From Hyphomicrobiales bacterium (GTDB taxonomy: Bacteria; Pseudomonadota; Alphaproteobacteria; Rhizobiales; Beijerinckiaceae), in contig JANXWK010000025.1 of assembly GCA_025351165.1 (NCBI GenBank), forward strand, positions 42,202 through 106,201: 64,000 bases of DNA. The letters are read 5' to 3'. The position numbers and the translations under genes are program-made. Numbering within the stretch: the stretch's first letter is position 1; each line of letters opens with the position of its first letter. Shown here piece after piece: positions 9,587 to 19,075 of the stretch. The notes under the pieces are model-generated. The model searched no databases and was not told where the DNA came from. It saw only the letters and a list, made by a program, of their open reading frames with translations.

Positions 9587-10717
9587 CTAAGAAGGTTCTT
9601 TTACTGGCGTTGTAAATGAACCAGAAGATTTACCTTGCCCGACGTTAAAAATAGCGCCGCCTACAGCTTTTTTCTCATTTAGTACTTCAATAGTCTTTAT
9701 ATTGATTGTCTTAAGCTTATCATTGATTTCTTTACGTAAACTCGCATTAAATCCGTTTGCTGTGTTTGAATTTAAAATAAGCCCTTTTACATTTTTAGCG
9801 TCTAGAGGTACCACAAACTTACCCTTATGTTCATAGAGCTGAACTACAGTAATTTCATTGCCTTTTTTTCCTAGCTCAAACCTTGCCACTTTTGTTTCGG
9901 GTAAAATATCTATAATTTTGTCTGATGAGACAATATTTGTGCTTTTAGCAGGTTTGACAACACCCACCTTTGGTTGTGCGTTTATATTCAAAGTAACTGG
10001 TTTAACTACTGGCCAGCTATATGTTTTGACTTTTACAATATTACTTAATTGTTTGATCTCAGACAATAAACTTTCAGGGCTTGACTTTCCGACTTGAGCT
10101 TTCAAAACGATACCTGAACGACCGCCATTTACATCTTCCACCGGAATAATATAGTTTTTTCCATTGGAATAAAGCTCAACATTTCTAGTTAATTTTCCTT
10201 TAGTTTCCAAAATTTGCTTACCAACAAGCGTGTTTCCTTTATCAAGATCAACCCTTACAACATCTGCCAGAGAGCTTGGCTTCGAAGTCCCTGATTTTGT
10301 AGCCTTACTGACCAGTTTCCCGTTATATTTTAAAGCAAGGGCTTGCCCACCCGTTCGTTGCTCAAAATAGCCCGAAGTAACAAGTAATCTAGCATTTTTA
10401 ATAGCTGTTTTTGCCTCTTTAGTATTTAGGCTTACGAGGGGAATTGAGCCTTTAACTACAAAAACTCCGTCAGTCCCACGTATTATAGCAACTTGCTGTA
10501 GATTGCCCGGCCCTGCAAAAAGAGACTTTTGAACTTTGCCACCAACCCAGATTGGTTTTTCAAGATCGTGCTGAGCCTGTGCAGTTTTTTCATTTTTGAG
10601 TGGAATTTGTGAAACAAAATTTTGGTCAAAGGCTTTTTTATCATTTGCTTGAGAATAAAGTTTTGCATAGCCAATATTATTTTCTATATTTCCAGAAGTG
10701 CCCTTTAATCCAGCCAT
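9587..10717 (-). CDS. Leaderless protein of unknown function with shared TGTAAGG-box promoter
   Basis: 376 residues with no recognised family. The N-terminus (MAGLKGTSGNIENNIGYAK) is polar and has no signal peptide or membrane helix. The rest is Lys/Val/Gly-rich with many short predicted strands. Similar segments recur, such as VELYSNGKNYIIPVEDVNG (~175-195) and VVQLYEHKGKFVVPLDAKN (~290-310), each followed by an alpha-helical stretch beginning SLLSEIK or SLRKEIN. These suggest two copies of one domain. An AGGAGA site lies just before the ATG. Its promoter carries the same 11-bp repeats as the 1478-aa protein at 54.3-58.8 kb, which suggests co-regulation. Export by a type I system is possible but unproven. 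Confidence 0.6.
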   Translation of the reverse strand: MAGLKGTSGNIENNIGYAKLYSQANDKKAFDQNFVSQIPLKNEKTAQAQHDLEKPIWVGGKVQKSLFAGPGNLQQVAIIRGTDGVFVVKGSIPLVSLNTKEAKTAIKNARLLVTSGYFEQRTGGQALALKYNGKLVSKATKSGTSKPSSLADVVRVDLDKGNTLVGKQILETKGKLTRNVELYSNGKNYIIPVEDVNGGRSGIVLKAQVGKSSPESLLSEIKQLSNIVKVKTYSWPVVKPVTLNINAQPKVGVVKPAKSTNIVSSDKIIDILPETKVARFELGKKGNEITVVQLYEHKGKFVVPLDAKNVKGLILNSNTANGFNASLRKEINDKLKTINIKTIEVLNEKKAVGGAIFNVGQGKSSGSFTTPVKEPS

Positions 10718-10770
10718 ATCTTTTCTCCTGTAAAACCATCATATTTTACGAACACTTCAAAACTGCCATC

Positions 10771-10792
10771 CAATTCTTACACCAACCTTACA
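10771..10792 (-). promoter_or_regulatory. Two 11-bp direct repeats (TGTAAGG box) upstream of the 376-aa gene
   Basis: On the minus strand TGTAAGGTTGG (10782-10792) is followed directly by TGTAAGAATTG (10771-10781). Adjacent repeats of 11-bp period are the usual site geometry for OmpR/PhoB-type regulators. TAAAAT, a -10-like hexamer, lies 22 bases nearer the gene. The box ends 53 bases before the ATG. A near-identical box precedes the 1478-aa gene. Confidence 0.5.
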
Positions 10793-10857
10793 AGACGAAT
10801 AAAAATGCAATTTTCTAATTTATTTTAATAATCTAATCAAAATATACTATTTTAAAC

Positions 10858-10889
10858 AAAAAAAGCCCTGCAAAATACTTGCAAGGCTT
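10858..10889 (-). terminator. Intrinsic terminator of malate synthase gene
   Basis: On the minus strand an 11-bp stem (AAGCCTTGCAA with TTGCAGGGCTT, one mismatch) around a 5-base loop is followed by seven T. It lies just after the aceB stop. Confidence 0.85.
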
Positions 10890-10910
10890 GATTTATTATA
10901 AACTAAAGAC

Positions 10911-12500
10911 TTAATTTATCATTCCATAAGCTGGCACAGTCAGAAATTCTTCAAAATCTGACGCAAGTGATAGTTCGCTAAAAAGGGCAATCGCCTCTTC
11001 GAATCTGCCAGTGGTATAATTTTCAAGCCCTACTTCCTGAGCTACTCGCTCCATTTCTTCACCCAAAGCTTTATTGAAAAACTCTGGCGTTGCTTTGGCA
11101 CCATCAAGTTCTACGGCATAATGTATCTGCTGCCAAAGCTGCGCACGTGAAATCTCAGCAGTCGCAGCATCCTCCATCATATTGTAGATGGGCACAGCAC
11201 CACGCCCGCGCAGCCATGCTTCGATATATTGCACACCAATCCGAATATTTTCGCGGAATGTCTCTTCCGAACGCGTACCTTCATGCAGCTCAATCAGATC
11301 AGCTTCTGATATGTTCACATCTTCCCGCATTTTTGTCAGCTGGTTGGATTGTGGCATCATACGGTTAAACACTTCCATGGCCAATGGCACCATATCAGGA
11401 TGTGCCACCCATGTTCCATCATGCCCGTCACCAGCCTCGCGCTCTTTATCAGCTTTAACCTTGGCAAAGGCCCCTGCATTGGCTTCAGGATTATTTTTAA
11501 CAGGAATTTGGGCTGCCATACCTCCCATCGCAAAAGCTCCACGTTTATGACAGGTTTGAATCAACAATAATGAATAAGCGCGTAAAAACGCTTTGCCCAT
11601 AGTAACCTGTCCGCGATCTGGTAGAATAAACGCCTTATTCTTCGCAAACTTCTTGATGAAGGAAAAAATATAATCCCAGCGTCCACAGTTCAACCCAACA
11701 ATATGATCTTTAAGCTCATATAAAATTTCATCCATTTCAAAAGCTGCGGGTAATGTTTCAATCAAAATGGTTGCTTTAATTGTGCCAACAGGAATGCCAA
11801 GTGCATTTTGGGCATGTACAAAAACATCATTCCATAACCGCGCTTCTAGATGACTTTCCAGTTTGGGAATATAAAAATAAGGCCCAGTTCCTTTGGCAAT
11901 AAGCGTTTTTGCATTATGAAAAACATACATGCCAAAATCAAATAGCGAGCCAGACATCACCTCACCATCAACAGTTACATGGCGCTCAATCAAGTGCCAC
12001 CCACGTGGGCGAATAACTAAAACAGCAGGTTTATCAATAAGCTTGTAGGCCTTGCCAGTTTTAGCATCTGTAAAATCAATTGTACCAGCAAAACGGTCTT
12101 TAATATTAATCTGGCCCTCAACACAGTTTGCCCAGGTTGGCGAGCTTGCATCCTCAAAATCTGCCATAAAAACTTTTGCACCACAATTCAGCGCATTAAT
12201 AATCATTTTTCGATCAACGGGGCCAGTAATCTCCACACGGCGATCCAGCAAATCAGCTGGAATTTCGCCAACTTTCCAATCGCCTTCGCGTATGTGTTTG
12301 GTTTCAGGCAAAAAATGCGGCACTTCACCAGTATCAAAAAGCTTTTGACGTTCACGCCGTACGGATAATAGGTCAAGACGCGTTTTATTGAATTTCCTTT
12401 GTAAATCGACTACAAAATCAAGTGCCTCTGTGGTTAGTACTTCATCATACCGCGCACCTGTCTCACCCTTGATTTCAACACCTTGCATAGCTTCTACCAT
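10911..12500 (-). CDS. aceB: Malate synthase A
   Basis: 529 residues, the length of the malate synthase A isoform. It condenses glyoxylate and acetyl-CoA to malate in the glyoxylate shunt. Seen: FMADFEDASSPTW (~residues 131-143), VLVIRPRGWHL, the Mg2+-binding IETLPAAFEMDEI region, and GLNCGRWDYIFS. GGAGAG precedes the ATG by about 10 bases. Isocitrate lyase is not in the window, so the rest of the shunt must be elsewhere. It is monocistronic with its own terminator. Confidence 0.96.
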   Translation of the reverse strand: MVEAMQGVEIKGETGARYDEVLTTEALDFVVDLQRKFNKTRLDLLSVRRERQKLFDTGEVPHFLPETKHIREGDWKVGEIPADLLDRRVEITGPVDRKMIINALNCGAKVFMADFEDASSPTWANCVEGQINIKDRFAGTIDFTDAKTGKAYKLIDKPAVLVIRPRGWHLIERHVTVDGEVMSGSLFDFGMYVFHNAKTLIAKGTGPYFYIPKLESHLEARLWNDVFVHAQNALGIPVGTIKATILIETLPAAFEMDEILYELKDHIVGLNCGRWDYIFSFIKKFAKNKAFILPDRGQVTMGKAFLRAYSLLLIQTCHKRGAFAMGGMAAQIPVKNNPEANAGAFAKVKADKEREAGDGHDGTWVAHPDMVPLAMEVFNRMMPQSNQLTKMREDVNISEADLIELHEGTRSEETFRENIRIGVQYIEAWLRGRGAVPIYNMMEDAATAEISRAQLWQQIHYAVELDGAKATPEFFNKALGEEMERVAQEVGLENYTTGRFEEAIALFSELSLASDFEEFLTVPAYGMIN

Positions 12501-12590
12501 TTGATAAGTCTCTCCACTGAATCTCTGTTAATCCTGCAATATTTTTGTTGCCAGCGCAATTTGATTAAGTGCAAAAATAATACTTGTCTC

Positions 12591-13643
12591 TTATCCAGTG
12601 CGTTGCAACTCGCCTTGTGCCCACTCCGCCATGTCGCGCACCAATTCAGATTCATCCTTCAAAAGCGGTTCTACCACGCGCAATAAATCAGAATTGCCAG
12701 AATTGCCAATTGCCACCAGTACATTTCTAATAAATCTGTCCCGCCCAATACGCTTGATTGGAGAGCCTGAAAATTTCAGCCGAAAGGCTGCATCATCAAG
12801 CATGGCCAACTCACTCAAATCAGGAGAAATGAGATCGCTTCGCGCTTGCAGTTTGGCCTCGCTTGCCTCAACAGCAAATTTATTCCACGGACAAACAGCC
12901 AGGCAATCATCGCAACCATAAATACGATTGCCAATGGCTTTGCGAAAATCAAGTGGAATTTGCACCTTTGATTCAATTGTCAGATACGAAATACACCGCC
13001 TTGAATCCAGCAGATAGGGCTGCGAAAATGCGTTAGTCGGACAAATATCAAGGCATTTTCGGCACGATCCACAATGGTCTTGTTCAGCTTCATCAAAGGG
13101 CAGTTCAAGCGTTGTATATATAGCGCCCAAAAACATCCAGTTGCCAAAATTTCGGCTCACTAAAACTGTGTGCTTGCCTTGCCAGCCAAGCCCAGCTTGA
13201 GCGCCTAGAGGTTTTTCCAGCACGGGCGCAGTATCTACAAACACTTTAACTTGTGCATCTGTCATTCCCACAAGGGTCTGTGCCAAAAGTTTCAGCTTGC
13301 CTTTAATAACATCATGATAATCACGGTTGCGTGCATAAACAGAAATTGCACCCTTTGTTTTATGCTGTAAAATGTCTAAAGGATCAGCATCTGGGCCATA
13401 ATTAAACCCAAGCATAATAACTGAGTTTACCTCGGGCCATAGGACTTTGGGATTTGCACGCTGCTCCTTGCGCCCCTCCATCCATCCCATGGAACCATGA
13501 TAACCAGCATTGAGCCAGCTATCCAGATTCAAGGATGCTGCAATTTGGGGCTTTGTGACGCGCATATCGCAAAAACCAAGCTCAATGGCTTTTGCATAAA
13601 GGATGGACTTTATATCAAGTAAATTTTTGTTTAAAGCTGCCAT
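12591..13643 (-). CDS. queG: Epoxyqueuosine reductase QueG
   Basis: 350 residues. It catalyses the last step of tRNA queuosine synthesis, reducing epoxyqueuosine with cobalamin and two [4Fe-4S] clusters. Seen: VDTAPVLEKPLG with the catalytic Asp D137, the cluster ligands C191/C194/C197/C201 in HCGSCRKCLDICP, and C244/C247/C251 in GCDDCLAVCPWN. A HEAT-like tail follows. The need for cobalamin fits the presence of the B12-dependent NrdJ in this window. The next gene upstream is the FzlA-like GST, a frequent alphaproteobacterial pairing. Confidence 0.95.
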   Translation of the reverse strand: MAALNKNLLDIKSILYAKAIELGFCDMRVTKPQIAASLNLDSWLNAGYHGSMGWMEGRKEQRANPKVLWPEVNSVIMLGFNYGPDADPLDILQHKTKGAISVYARNRDYHDVIKGKLKLLAQTLVGMTDAQVKVFVDTAPVLEKPLGAQAGLGWQGKHTVLVSRNFGNWMFLGAIYTTLELPFDEAEQDHCGSCRKCLDICPTNAFSQPYLLDSRRCISYLTIESKVQIPLDFRKAIGNRIYGCDDCLAVCPWNKFAVEASEAKLQARSDLISPDLSELAMLDDAAFRLKFSGSPIKRIGRDRFIRNVLVAIGNSGNSDLLRVVEPLLKDESELVRDMAEWAQGELQRTG

Positions 13644-13786
13644 TAGTTCACCACTAAAATTGTCTCAGCTAAACCAAAAAGACTTGGCTTGCGGGCACAA
13701 GAGCGTAGCATATTCTTGTGTACTTAAATGCAAAAGTACAACATGATACGTATCTGCAAGCCAATATGGAGTGTTTGAAAATAACT

Positions 13787-14491
13787 TTAAAAATCCAAAT
13801 CCACATAATGCTCAGATGGCGGTGTCCCTGGCATCCTGTCAGCGAGAATCCCTCTAAAACTTGGACGCGATTTAATACGGGCATACCACTCTTTAGCCTG
13901 CTGGTCCTCTGCCCATGGTACATCAGATAGATAATCACACACTGATATATGAGCTGCTGCTGCAAGATCCGCGTAGGAAAGCTGATCTCCTGCCAGCCAG
14001 TTTCGTTGACGTGTCAGATAACCAATATAGGACAGGTGATATTTTATATTACTGCGCGCTGCCCGCACCAGATTTGTATCTGGACTTAACCCACCAAACT
14101 GCCTTGCCTGATCGTTGGTCATGAACCGCTTGTATATTTTTTCCTGAACCAGATAATGGGAAACCTCGTCAAAAAACTTGGCATTGAACCACTGCATTAA
14201 CCGCCGCACTTCAACCCGAGCAGCTGGGCTATCTGGCAATAGCCGTTTATCTCCCATGACTAATCCACGGGTTTCATCCAGATACTCAGCAATAATATTG
14301 GCCTCTGGTACAACGAAACTGCCACCCTCTACAATAACAGGCGTTGTTCCAGCAGGGTTCAACGCTAAAAATTCAGGACGTCGATCAAAGCTGCGTTCTT
14401 CCACCATGTCTACATCCATGTCCAGCTCAGACGTAACAAGGCGAATGAATCTGGAGTGAGGACAGAACAAACTATGATATAAAACAGGCAT
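13787..14491 (-). CDS. fzlA: Glutathione S-transferase-like protein, probable FzlA
   Basis: 234 residues. The N-terminal thioredoxin-like domain starts MPVLYHSLFCPHSRF and has the cis-Pro loop NPAGTTPVIVEGG with VPEANIIAEYLDET. The helical C-terminal domain holds the conserved LAGDQLSYADLAAAAHISV. In Caulobacter the FzlA member binds FtsZ and is needed for constriction, and it usually lies beside queG as here. Without an alignment a general GST cannot be excluded. The 143 bases between this gene and queG contain no gene I can support. Confidence 0.7.
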   Translation of the reverse strand: MPVLYHSLFCPHSRFIRLVTSELDMDVDMVEERSFDRRPEFLALNPAGTTPVIVEGGSFVVPEANIIAEYLDETRGLVMGDKRLLPDSPAARVEVRRLMQWFNAKFFDEVSHYLVQEKIYKRFMTNDQARQFGGLSPDTNLVRAARSNIKYHLSYIGYLTRQRNWLAGDQLSYADLAAAAHISVCDYLSDVPWAEDQQAKEWYARIKSRPSFRGILADRMPGTPPSEHYVDLDF

Positions 14492-14599
14492 GAGATAAGT
14501 ATTTTGCTTTGGCGTAGGCGCTGGAAAATGGGATCAAGCTTCGTATAGCAAGCCTCGTATAGAATGGGTTTGGTTAAGGCTCAATGTAAATCTGCAAAA

Positions 14600-15031
14600 T
14601 TAATCTGCATCTGCACCCTTACCTCGCATGGCTTTGATGTTTGAGCGTTTTGCTTTGCTGTCCAACCGTTTGACAGTAGACGAATACGTAGGCTTTGTCA
14701 TTTTGCGTTTTACAGGACGCGGTACAGCTTTCCTTATTAGTTTTACCAGTCGCTCAATTGCTGCAGCACGGTTGCGATCTTGTGAGCGAAACTCCTGCGC
14801 CACTAATATGATCACACCTTCATTGCTGAGCTTGCTTCCCGCTAGTTTTTGCAGGCGAATGCTGACATCGTTGGGAAGCGAAGGCGATGTGCGTGCATTA
14901 AACCGCAACTGCACAGCTGTAGAAACCTTGTTGACATTTTGCCCGCCAGGCCCTGATGCCCGCACAAAAGTCTCTTCAAGTTCATCCTCGTGTAGAAATA
15001 TATTGTCAGTAATGCGGATCATGTTTGGCAC
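14600..15031 (-). CDS. arfB: Alternative ribosome-rescue factor ArfB (peptidyl-tRNA hydrolase)
   Basis: 143 residues. It releases peptides from stalled ribosomes lacking a stop codon. GPGGQ at residues 27-31 is the hydrolysis motif shared with release factors. The C-terminus is basic (RPVKRKMTKPTYSSTVKRLD), as needed to enter the empty mRNA channel. It is short, like ArfB/YaeJ, and lacks the codon-recognition domains of RF1/RF2. The start may be M1 or M4 (MIRITDN). It is directly downstream of the DsbA-like gene with no gap, suggesting an operon. Confidence 0.93.
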   Translation of the reverse strand: MPNMIRITDNIFLHEDELEETFVRASGPGGQNVNKVSTAVQLRFNARTSPSLPNDVSIRLQKLAGSKLSNEGVIILVAQEFRSQDRNRAAAIERLVKLIRKAVPRPVKRKMTKPTYSSTVKRLDSKAKRSNIKAMRGKGADAD

Positions 15032-15673
15032 TCAGCACACTGTCTTTTCACAGACCCGCATATTTTTTATAAATCGCTTTTTTTCTGTTAGGGATGCATA
15101 GCCCTGCACCCCAGTATTTCCAACAATGTAGGAGGGCGTTGCAATAAACCCTAGATTTTCACCTAGTTTGGAGGTTGCAATCAAAGCTTTTGTTACGTTA
15201 TCGCTGTTCGCATCTTTTATTAAAAGCGCTTTGTCTGCACCTAAATTAATAGCGACATCAAGTGCATGATCTGCTCCAATTATACCTTTACGCTCAAATA
15301 ATTTTTGATGGAAATTGGCATAAAGGGAAGCTTTTTGCATTGAAAAAGCCAAAGCAATTTTTGCAGCCAAAATGGAAGCTTCGCTAAGCACGGCATAATT
15401 TATTAATATGTAGCCAAGAGTTTTATCAGCCCGTAACAGCTGGTTTAAGTCTTTTGCAGAGTTACGGCAATAAGGGCAATTATAGTCAAAAAACTCAATA
15501 ATTGTAACATCAGCCTGATTACTGCCAAGCCTTATGAGACCATTGAGGTTAGTTACATCTGCAATAAGATTTGACGGTAAAAGTTGCTGCTCAGGCGAAC
15601 CAAATGCACCTTGAGGTAAAATTGAAAATGCGACGCAAGCGAGAGATCCTGTAATCAGGCTGCGTCTTAACAT
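15032..15673 (-). CDS. DsbA family thiol-disulfide oxidoreductase
   Basis: 213 residues. A signal peptide (residues ~1-25, basic MLRR then hydrophobic, ending GAFG) leads to a thioredoxin fold with CPYC at residues 66-69 in FFDYNCPYC and the cis-Pro loop ATPSYIVG near residue 180. It is a periplasmic protein disulfide oxidase or isomerase of the DsbA/DsbG-like 'thioredoxin_4' type. Two further Cys lie at the C-terminus (VCEKTVC). It lies between fabI (2-base gap) and arfB on the same strand, so it is probably cotranscribed from the fab genes. Confidence 0.88.
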   Translation of the reverse strand: MLRRSLITGSLACVAFSILPQGAFGSPEQQLLPSNLIADVTNLNGLIRLGSNQADVTIIEFFDYNCPYCRNSAKDLNQLLRADKTLGYILINYAVLSEASILAAKIALAFSMQKASLYANFHQKLFERKGIIGADHALDVAINLGADKALLIKDANSDNVTKALIATSKLGENLGFIATPSYIVGNTGVQGYASLTEKKRFIKNMRVCEKTVC

Positions 15674-15675
15674 TC

Positions 15676-16527
15676 CTATTCTCCCTCAAACATCGCTTTC
15701 AGATCATCTGTCTGCGGCATATTCACAATATTATAGCCGGCATCAACATAATGGATTTCTCCAGTTGTGCCAGAGCCTAAATCCGAAAGCAGATAAAGCG
15801 CGGCTCCCCCTATTTCATCCAGGGTTACTGGGCGGCGCAGCGGCGAGTGTTTGGTTTGATAGTTATAGGCAAAACGTGCATCAGAAATGCCAGCGCCCGC
15901 CAACGTGCGCACTGGTCCAGGTGATAAAGCATTCACGCGCACACCACACGGCCCCAAATCAGCCGCAAGATATCTCACACTCGCTTCCAGTCCAGCTTTT
16001 GCAACACCCATAACATTATAGTTTGGCGAAACACGGTTTGAGCCGCCATAGCTCAATGTAAGCAGGGATCCACCTTGCGGCATCAGCCTTGCGGCATGTT
16101 GGGCAATTTCCGTAAATGAATAGCAGGAAATAACCATTGTACGGATGAAATTTTCACGGCTCGTTGCGTCTATATAGCGGCCTTTAAGCTCATTTTTATC
16201 TGAAAAGCCAATGGCATGAACCACAAAATCGAGCGTTCCCCATTGTGCCTCCAAAGCCGCAAATACAGCATTCACAGATTCTACATTTTCAACATCGCAG
16301 TCTAGAACGATGCTTGAACCTACACTTTGTGCCAATGGCATAACGCGTTTACCCAAAGCATCACCTTGAAAGGTAAACGCAAGTTCGGCGCTATGACTGG
16401 AGAGCATTTTTGCGATACCCCAGGCGATGGAGTTCTGATTGGCAACGCCCATGATCAACCCGCGTTTGCCACTCATAATGTTGCTGGTTAAGGCTGGCAC
16501 ACCCAGCGTGTCATCACGCATCAACAT
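15676..16527 (-). CDS. fabI: Enoyl-[acyl-carrier-protein] reductase (NADH) FabI
   Basis: 283 residues, an SDR-fold enzyme performing the last reduction of the fatty acid elongation cycle. Seen: the nucleotide-binding [17 protein letters not shown] and the catalytic YNVMGVAK (Tyr-x6-Lys) after [11 protein letters not shown]. The annotated start overlaps fabB by 14 bases. M3 or the MSGKRG methionine (16476) are alternatives, and family members usually begin about there. It ends the fabA-fabB-fabI operon, which serves unsaturated fatty acid synthesis. Confidence 0.95.
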   Translation of the reverse strand: MLMRDDTLGVPALTSNIMSGKRGLIMGVANQNSIAWGIAKMLSSHSAELAFTFQGDALGKRVMPLAQSVGSSIVLDCDVENVESVNAVFAALEAQWGTLDFVVHAIGFSDKNELKGRYIDATSRENFIRTMVISCYSFTEIAQHAARLMPQGGSLLTLSYGGSNRVSPNYNVMGVAKAGLEASVRYLAADLGPCGVRVNALSPGPVRTLAGAGISDARFAYNYQTKHSPLRRPVTLDEIGGAALYLLSDLGSGTTGEIHYVDAGYNIVNMPQTDDLKAMFEGE

Positions 16528-17740
16528 GCTTGATCACAAGCGTCGCATTTGTGCCTCCAAACCCGAAAGAGTTTGACAAGACAGTCCCAATTTTTTGATT
16601 ATCCATACGTTTTCGCACAATCGGCATATCTTGAAAATCAGGATCAAGCTCAGTGATATGCGCGCTCTCACACACAAAGTTGTTATTCATCATTAGCATG
16701 GAATAAATGGCTTCCTGAACGCCCGTTGCGCCCAAAGAATGCCCTGTTAGCGATTTAGTCGCTGATATTGGCGGGCATTTTTCACCAGAGCCAAATACAC
16801 TGCGAATGGCTTCAATTTCTTTTATGTCGCCAACAGGCGTCGAGGTCGCATGTGGATTAATATAGTCAATCTTGGTTTTGACGGTTGCCATTGCTTGTTT
16901 CATGCACCGAATTGCGCCCTCTCCTGATGGGGCAACCATATCGTATCCATCAGATGTCGCACCATAACCTACAATCTCGCCATATATTTTAGCACCACGC
17001 GCTTTTGCATGTTCATACTCTTCCAAAACCAACACGCCCGCCCCGCCTGCAATGACAAAACCATCCCGGTTTTTATCGTAGGCTCTGGAAGCGGTAGAAG
17101 CGACATTATTATACTTGGAAGACATTGCACCCATAGCATCAAACAAAACTGACATTGTCCAGTCCAGCTCTTCGCAACCACCTGCAAACATGACATCCTG
17201 TTTGCCATACTGTATCATTTCATAGGCATTACCAATACAATGATTAGACGTAGCACATGCGGACGAGATTGAGTAATTTACACCTTTGAGTTTAAACCAG
17301 GTGGCAAGAGTAGCTGATGCCGTTGACGACATCGCCTTTGGCACAACAAAAGGCCCAGCTTTTTTAGAGGAGCCGCTTTCGCGAACTTTGTCTATGGCTT
17401 CCAGCAGGGAACGCGTGGATGGCCCACCTGATCCCATAATGATGCCAGTGCGCTCATTAACAATGTCAGATGGCTCAAGTCCAGAATCAGCAATTGCCTG
17501 ATCCATGGCTACATGATTCCATGCAGTGCCTGTTGCATGAAAGCGCATTGCACGGCGATCAACAAGATCTTCTGGTTTGCAGGTTGGCATGCCAGCAACA
17601 TGCGACCGAAAGCCATGTTCCACAAAGTCGGACTGTAAACTTATACCAGATTTGGCCTCTACAAGAGAATTTAAGACTTCTTGAACATTATTTCCGATTG
17701 AAGAAATAATTCCCATACCAGTTACAACAACGCGCCGCAT
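16514..17740 (-). CDS. fabB: 3-oxoacyl-[acyl-carrier-protein] synthase I FabB
   Basis: 408 residues from the ATG at 17740, which has GGAG 8 bases upstream; the longer frame starts 13 codons earlier without such a site. The Cys-His-His triad of condensing enzymes is visible: SSACATSNH (Cys), [12 protein letters not shown] (His) and [12 protein letters not shown] (His). FabB elongates the cis-unsaturated intermediate made by FabA. The gene lies 22 bases downstream of fabA and overlaps fabI, consistent with a single operon. Confidence 0.96.
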   Translation of the reverse strand: MRRVVVTGMGIISSIGNNVQEVLNSLVEAKSGISLQSDFVEHGFRSHVAGMPTCKPEDLVDRRAMRFHATGTAWNHVAMDQAIADSGLEPSDIVNERTGIIMGSGGPSTRSLLEAIDKVRESGSSKKAGPFVVPKAMSSTASATLATWFKLKGVNYSISSACATSNHCIGNAYEMIQYGKQDVMFAGGCEELDWTMSVLFDAMGAMSSKYNNVASTASRAYDKNRDGFVIAGGAGVLVLEEYEHAKARGAKIYGEIVGYGATSDGYDMVAPSGEGAIRCMKQAMATVKTKIDYINPHATSTPVGDIKEIEAIRSVFGSGEKCPPISATKSLTGHSLGATGVQEAIYSMLMMNNNFVCESAHITELDPDFQDMPIVRKRMDNQKIGTVLSNSFGFGGTNATLVIKHVDA

Positions 17741-17762
17741 ATTAATGTCTCCAAAGTCAGAA

Positions 17763-18278
17763 TTATTTAAAAAGTCCAACGCGCAGGTCTTTGGCTACAT
17801 AAATGCGTTTTCCGTCGGCTTCAAGCCAACCATCTGCAATTCCAAGTACCAGTTTTGAACGAAAAACACGTTTAAAATCAATTCCATAAACTACTTTTTT
17901 ATGCGTTGGCAAAACCTGTTCAGAAAATTTTAATTCTCCTAAACCAAGCGCCCTGCCCCTACCTTCGCAGCCAAGCCAACCCAAATAAAAGCCAACAAGC
18001 TGCCATAACGCGTCCAACCCAAGACAGCCTGGCATTACTGGGTCACCTTTAAAATGACAGGGGAAGAACCATAGATCGGGTTTGATATCAAGTTCTGCAA
18101 GAATATGCCCTTTACCATTTGCACCGCCTTCTTCACTGATTGACGTTACACGGTCAAACATCAGCATTGGCGGCGCTGGCAGCTGGGCGTTGCCAGATCC
18201 AAACAAGGTGCCATTTCCGCAGCTCAACAGGTCCTGATAGTCAAAACTTGATTTACGGGTCGTTACAGAAAGTGTCAT
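17763..18278 (-). CDS. fabA: 3-hydroxydecanoyl-ACP dehydratase/isomerase FabA
   Basis: 171 residues from the ATG at 18278, matching the usual length; a TTG at 18314 would add 12 residues. The hot-dog fold signature [18 protein letters not shown] with catalytic His is clear, and the second half of the site lies in [12 protein letters not shown]. It dehydrates 3-hydroxydecanoyl-ACP and isomerises trans-2 to cis-3, the branch point to unsaturated fatty acids. First gene of the fabA-fabB-fabI group, divergent from irr. Confidence 0.96.
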   Translation of the reverse strand: MTLSVTTRKSSFDYQDLLSCGNGTLFGSGNAQLPAPPMLMFDRVTSISEEGGANGKGHILAELDIKPDLWFFPCHFKGDPVMPGCLGLDALWQLVGFYLGWLGCEGRGRALGLGELKFSEQVLPTHKKVVYGIDFKRVFRSKLVLGIADGWLEADGKRIYVAKDLRVGLFK

Positions 18279-18533
18279 GTGTTCTAAAATCGATCTTGTA
18301 AGCAGGGATTTCAAGTGAGTCTACAATTAGGGAGTTAACAGGCTTTTCCAACAACGTCGATTTGTTTTAAGGCAGGAATTAAAAAAAGCCAAATTCGTAT
18401 AGATTTTATCCCAGCTGCTTTTCCCCCGGGCAATACATCTGGAGTTCGCTTCATATGGCGTAAGCATTCTATATTGAAAACATACACGACGAAGTTATTT
18501 TACTAAAATGGATCCTGTGGTATAAGTAGTGAC

Positions 18534-19043
18534 ATGGATTATTTATCACCCTCCTCGCGCGCCCTGACTGGCCAGCAAAATCCGTCTACCTGCCCTGTCA
18601 GCAAGCTAAAATTTAAACTACGCAGCTCTGGCATGCGTCCAACTCGCCAGCGTGTTTCACTTGGCTGGTTGCTGTTTGCCAAAGGCGATCGTCATATTAC
18701 GGCAGAACTGCTATACGATGAGGCTGTGCGCGCTAAGGTGCCTGTTTCCTTGGCAACAGTTTACAATACGCTGCATCAGTTTACTGAAGCTGGTTTGCTG
18801 CGCGAAGTGCCAGTTGATGGCTCAAAAACTTTTTTTGATACCAATGTTTCTGATCATCACCACTTTTTTATTGAAAGCGATAATGGTTTGATTGACATCC
18901 CAGGCGCGCAGATTGAAGTGGGCGCGCTGCCCCAAATTCCAGAAGGCATGGAAGTAGCAAGAGTAGATGTTATTGTAAGATTGCGTGCAAAAAAAGAAGG
19001 GCTTTTAACAGGAATTTTTCTTTTGAAAGAGGAAGAATATTAA
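18534..19043 (+). CDS. irr: Fur family transcriptional regulator Irr
   Basis: 169 residues. The winged-helix DNA-binding half contains LRSSGMRPTRQRVSLGWLLF and VSLATVYNTLHQF, and the dimerisation half contains DHHHFFIE, the His-rich motif of Irr. The match to rhizobial Irr is strong through the first 150 residues. A Cys-Pro pair (STCPVSKL) near residue 20 could be a short heme-regulatory motif, though it is not the classical GCPWHD. By family, Irr represses heme and iron-using genes under low iron. hemA-hemE in this window are plausible targets, but no iron-control box was seen there. It is divergent from fabA, as in many Rhizobiales. Confidence 0.9.
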   Translation: MDYLSPSSRALTGQQNPSTCPVSKLKFKLRSSGMRPTRQRVSLGWLLFAKGDRHITAELLYDEAVRAKVPVSLATVYNTLHQFTEAGLLREVPVDGSKTFFDTNVSDHHHFFIESDNGLIDIPGAQIEVGALPQIPEGMEVARVDVIVRLRAKKEGLLTGIFLLKEEEY

Positions 19044-19075
19044 AAACTGTATTTAAAGTTATCCAGCCAGTTTAC

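Noticed and set aside
13669..13965. 98-codon frame near the fzlA-like 3' end
   Set aside because: It largely overlaps the GST-like gene in another frame and has no motif or RBS.
18279..18533. Iron-control (Irr) box between fabA and irr
   Set aside because: TTCTAAA occurs near the fabA start but without the opposite half-site.
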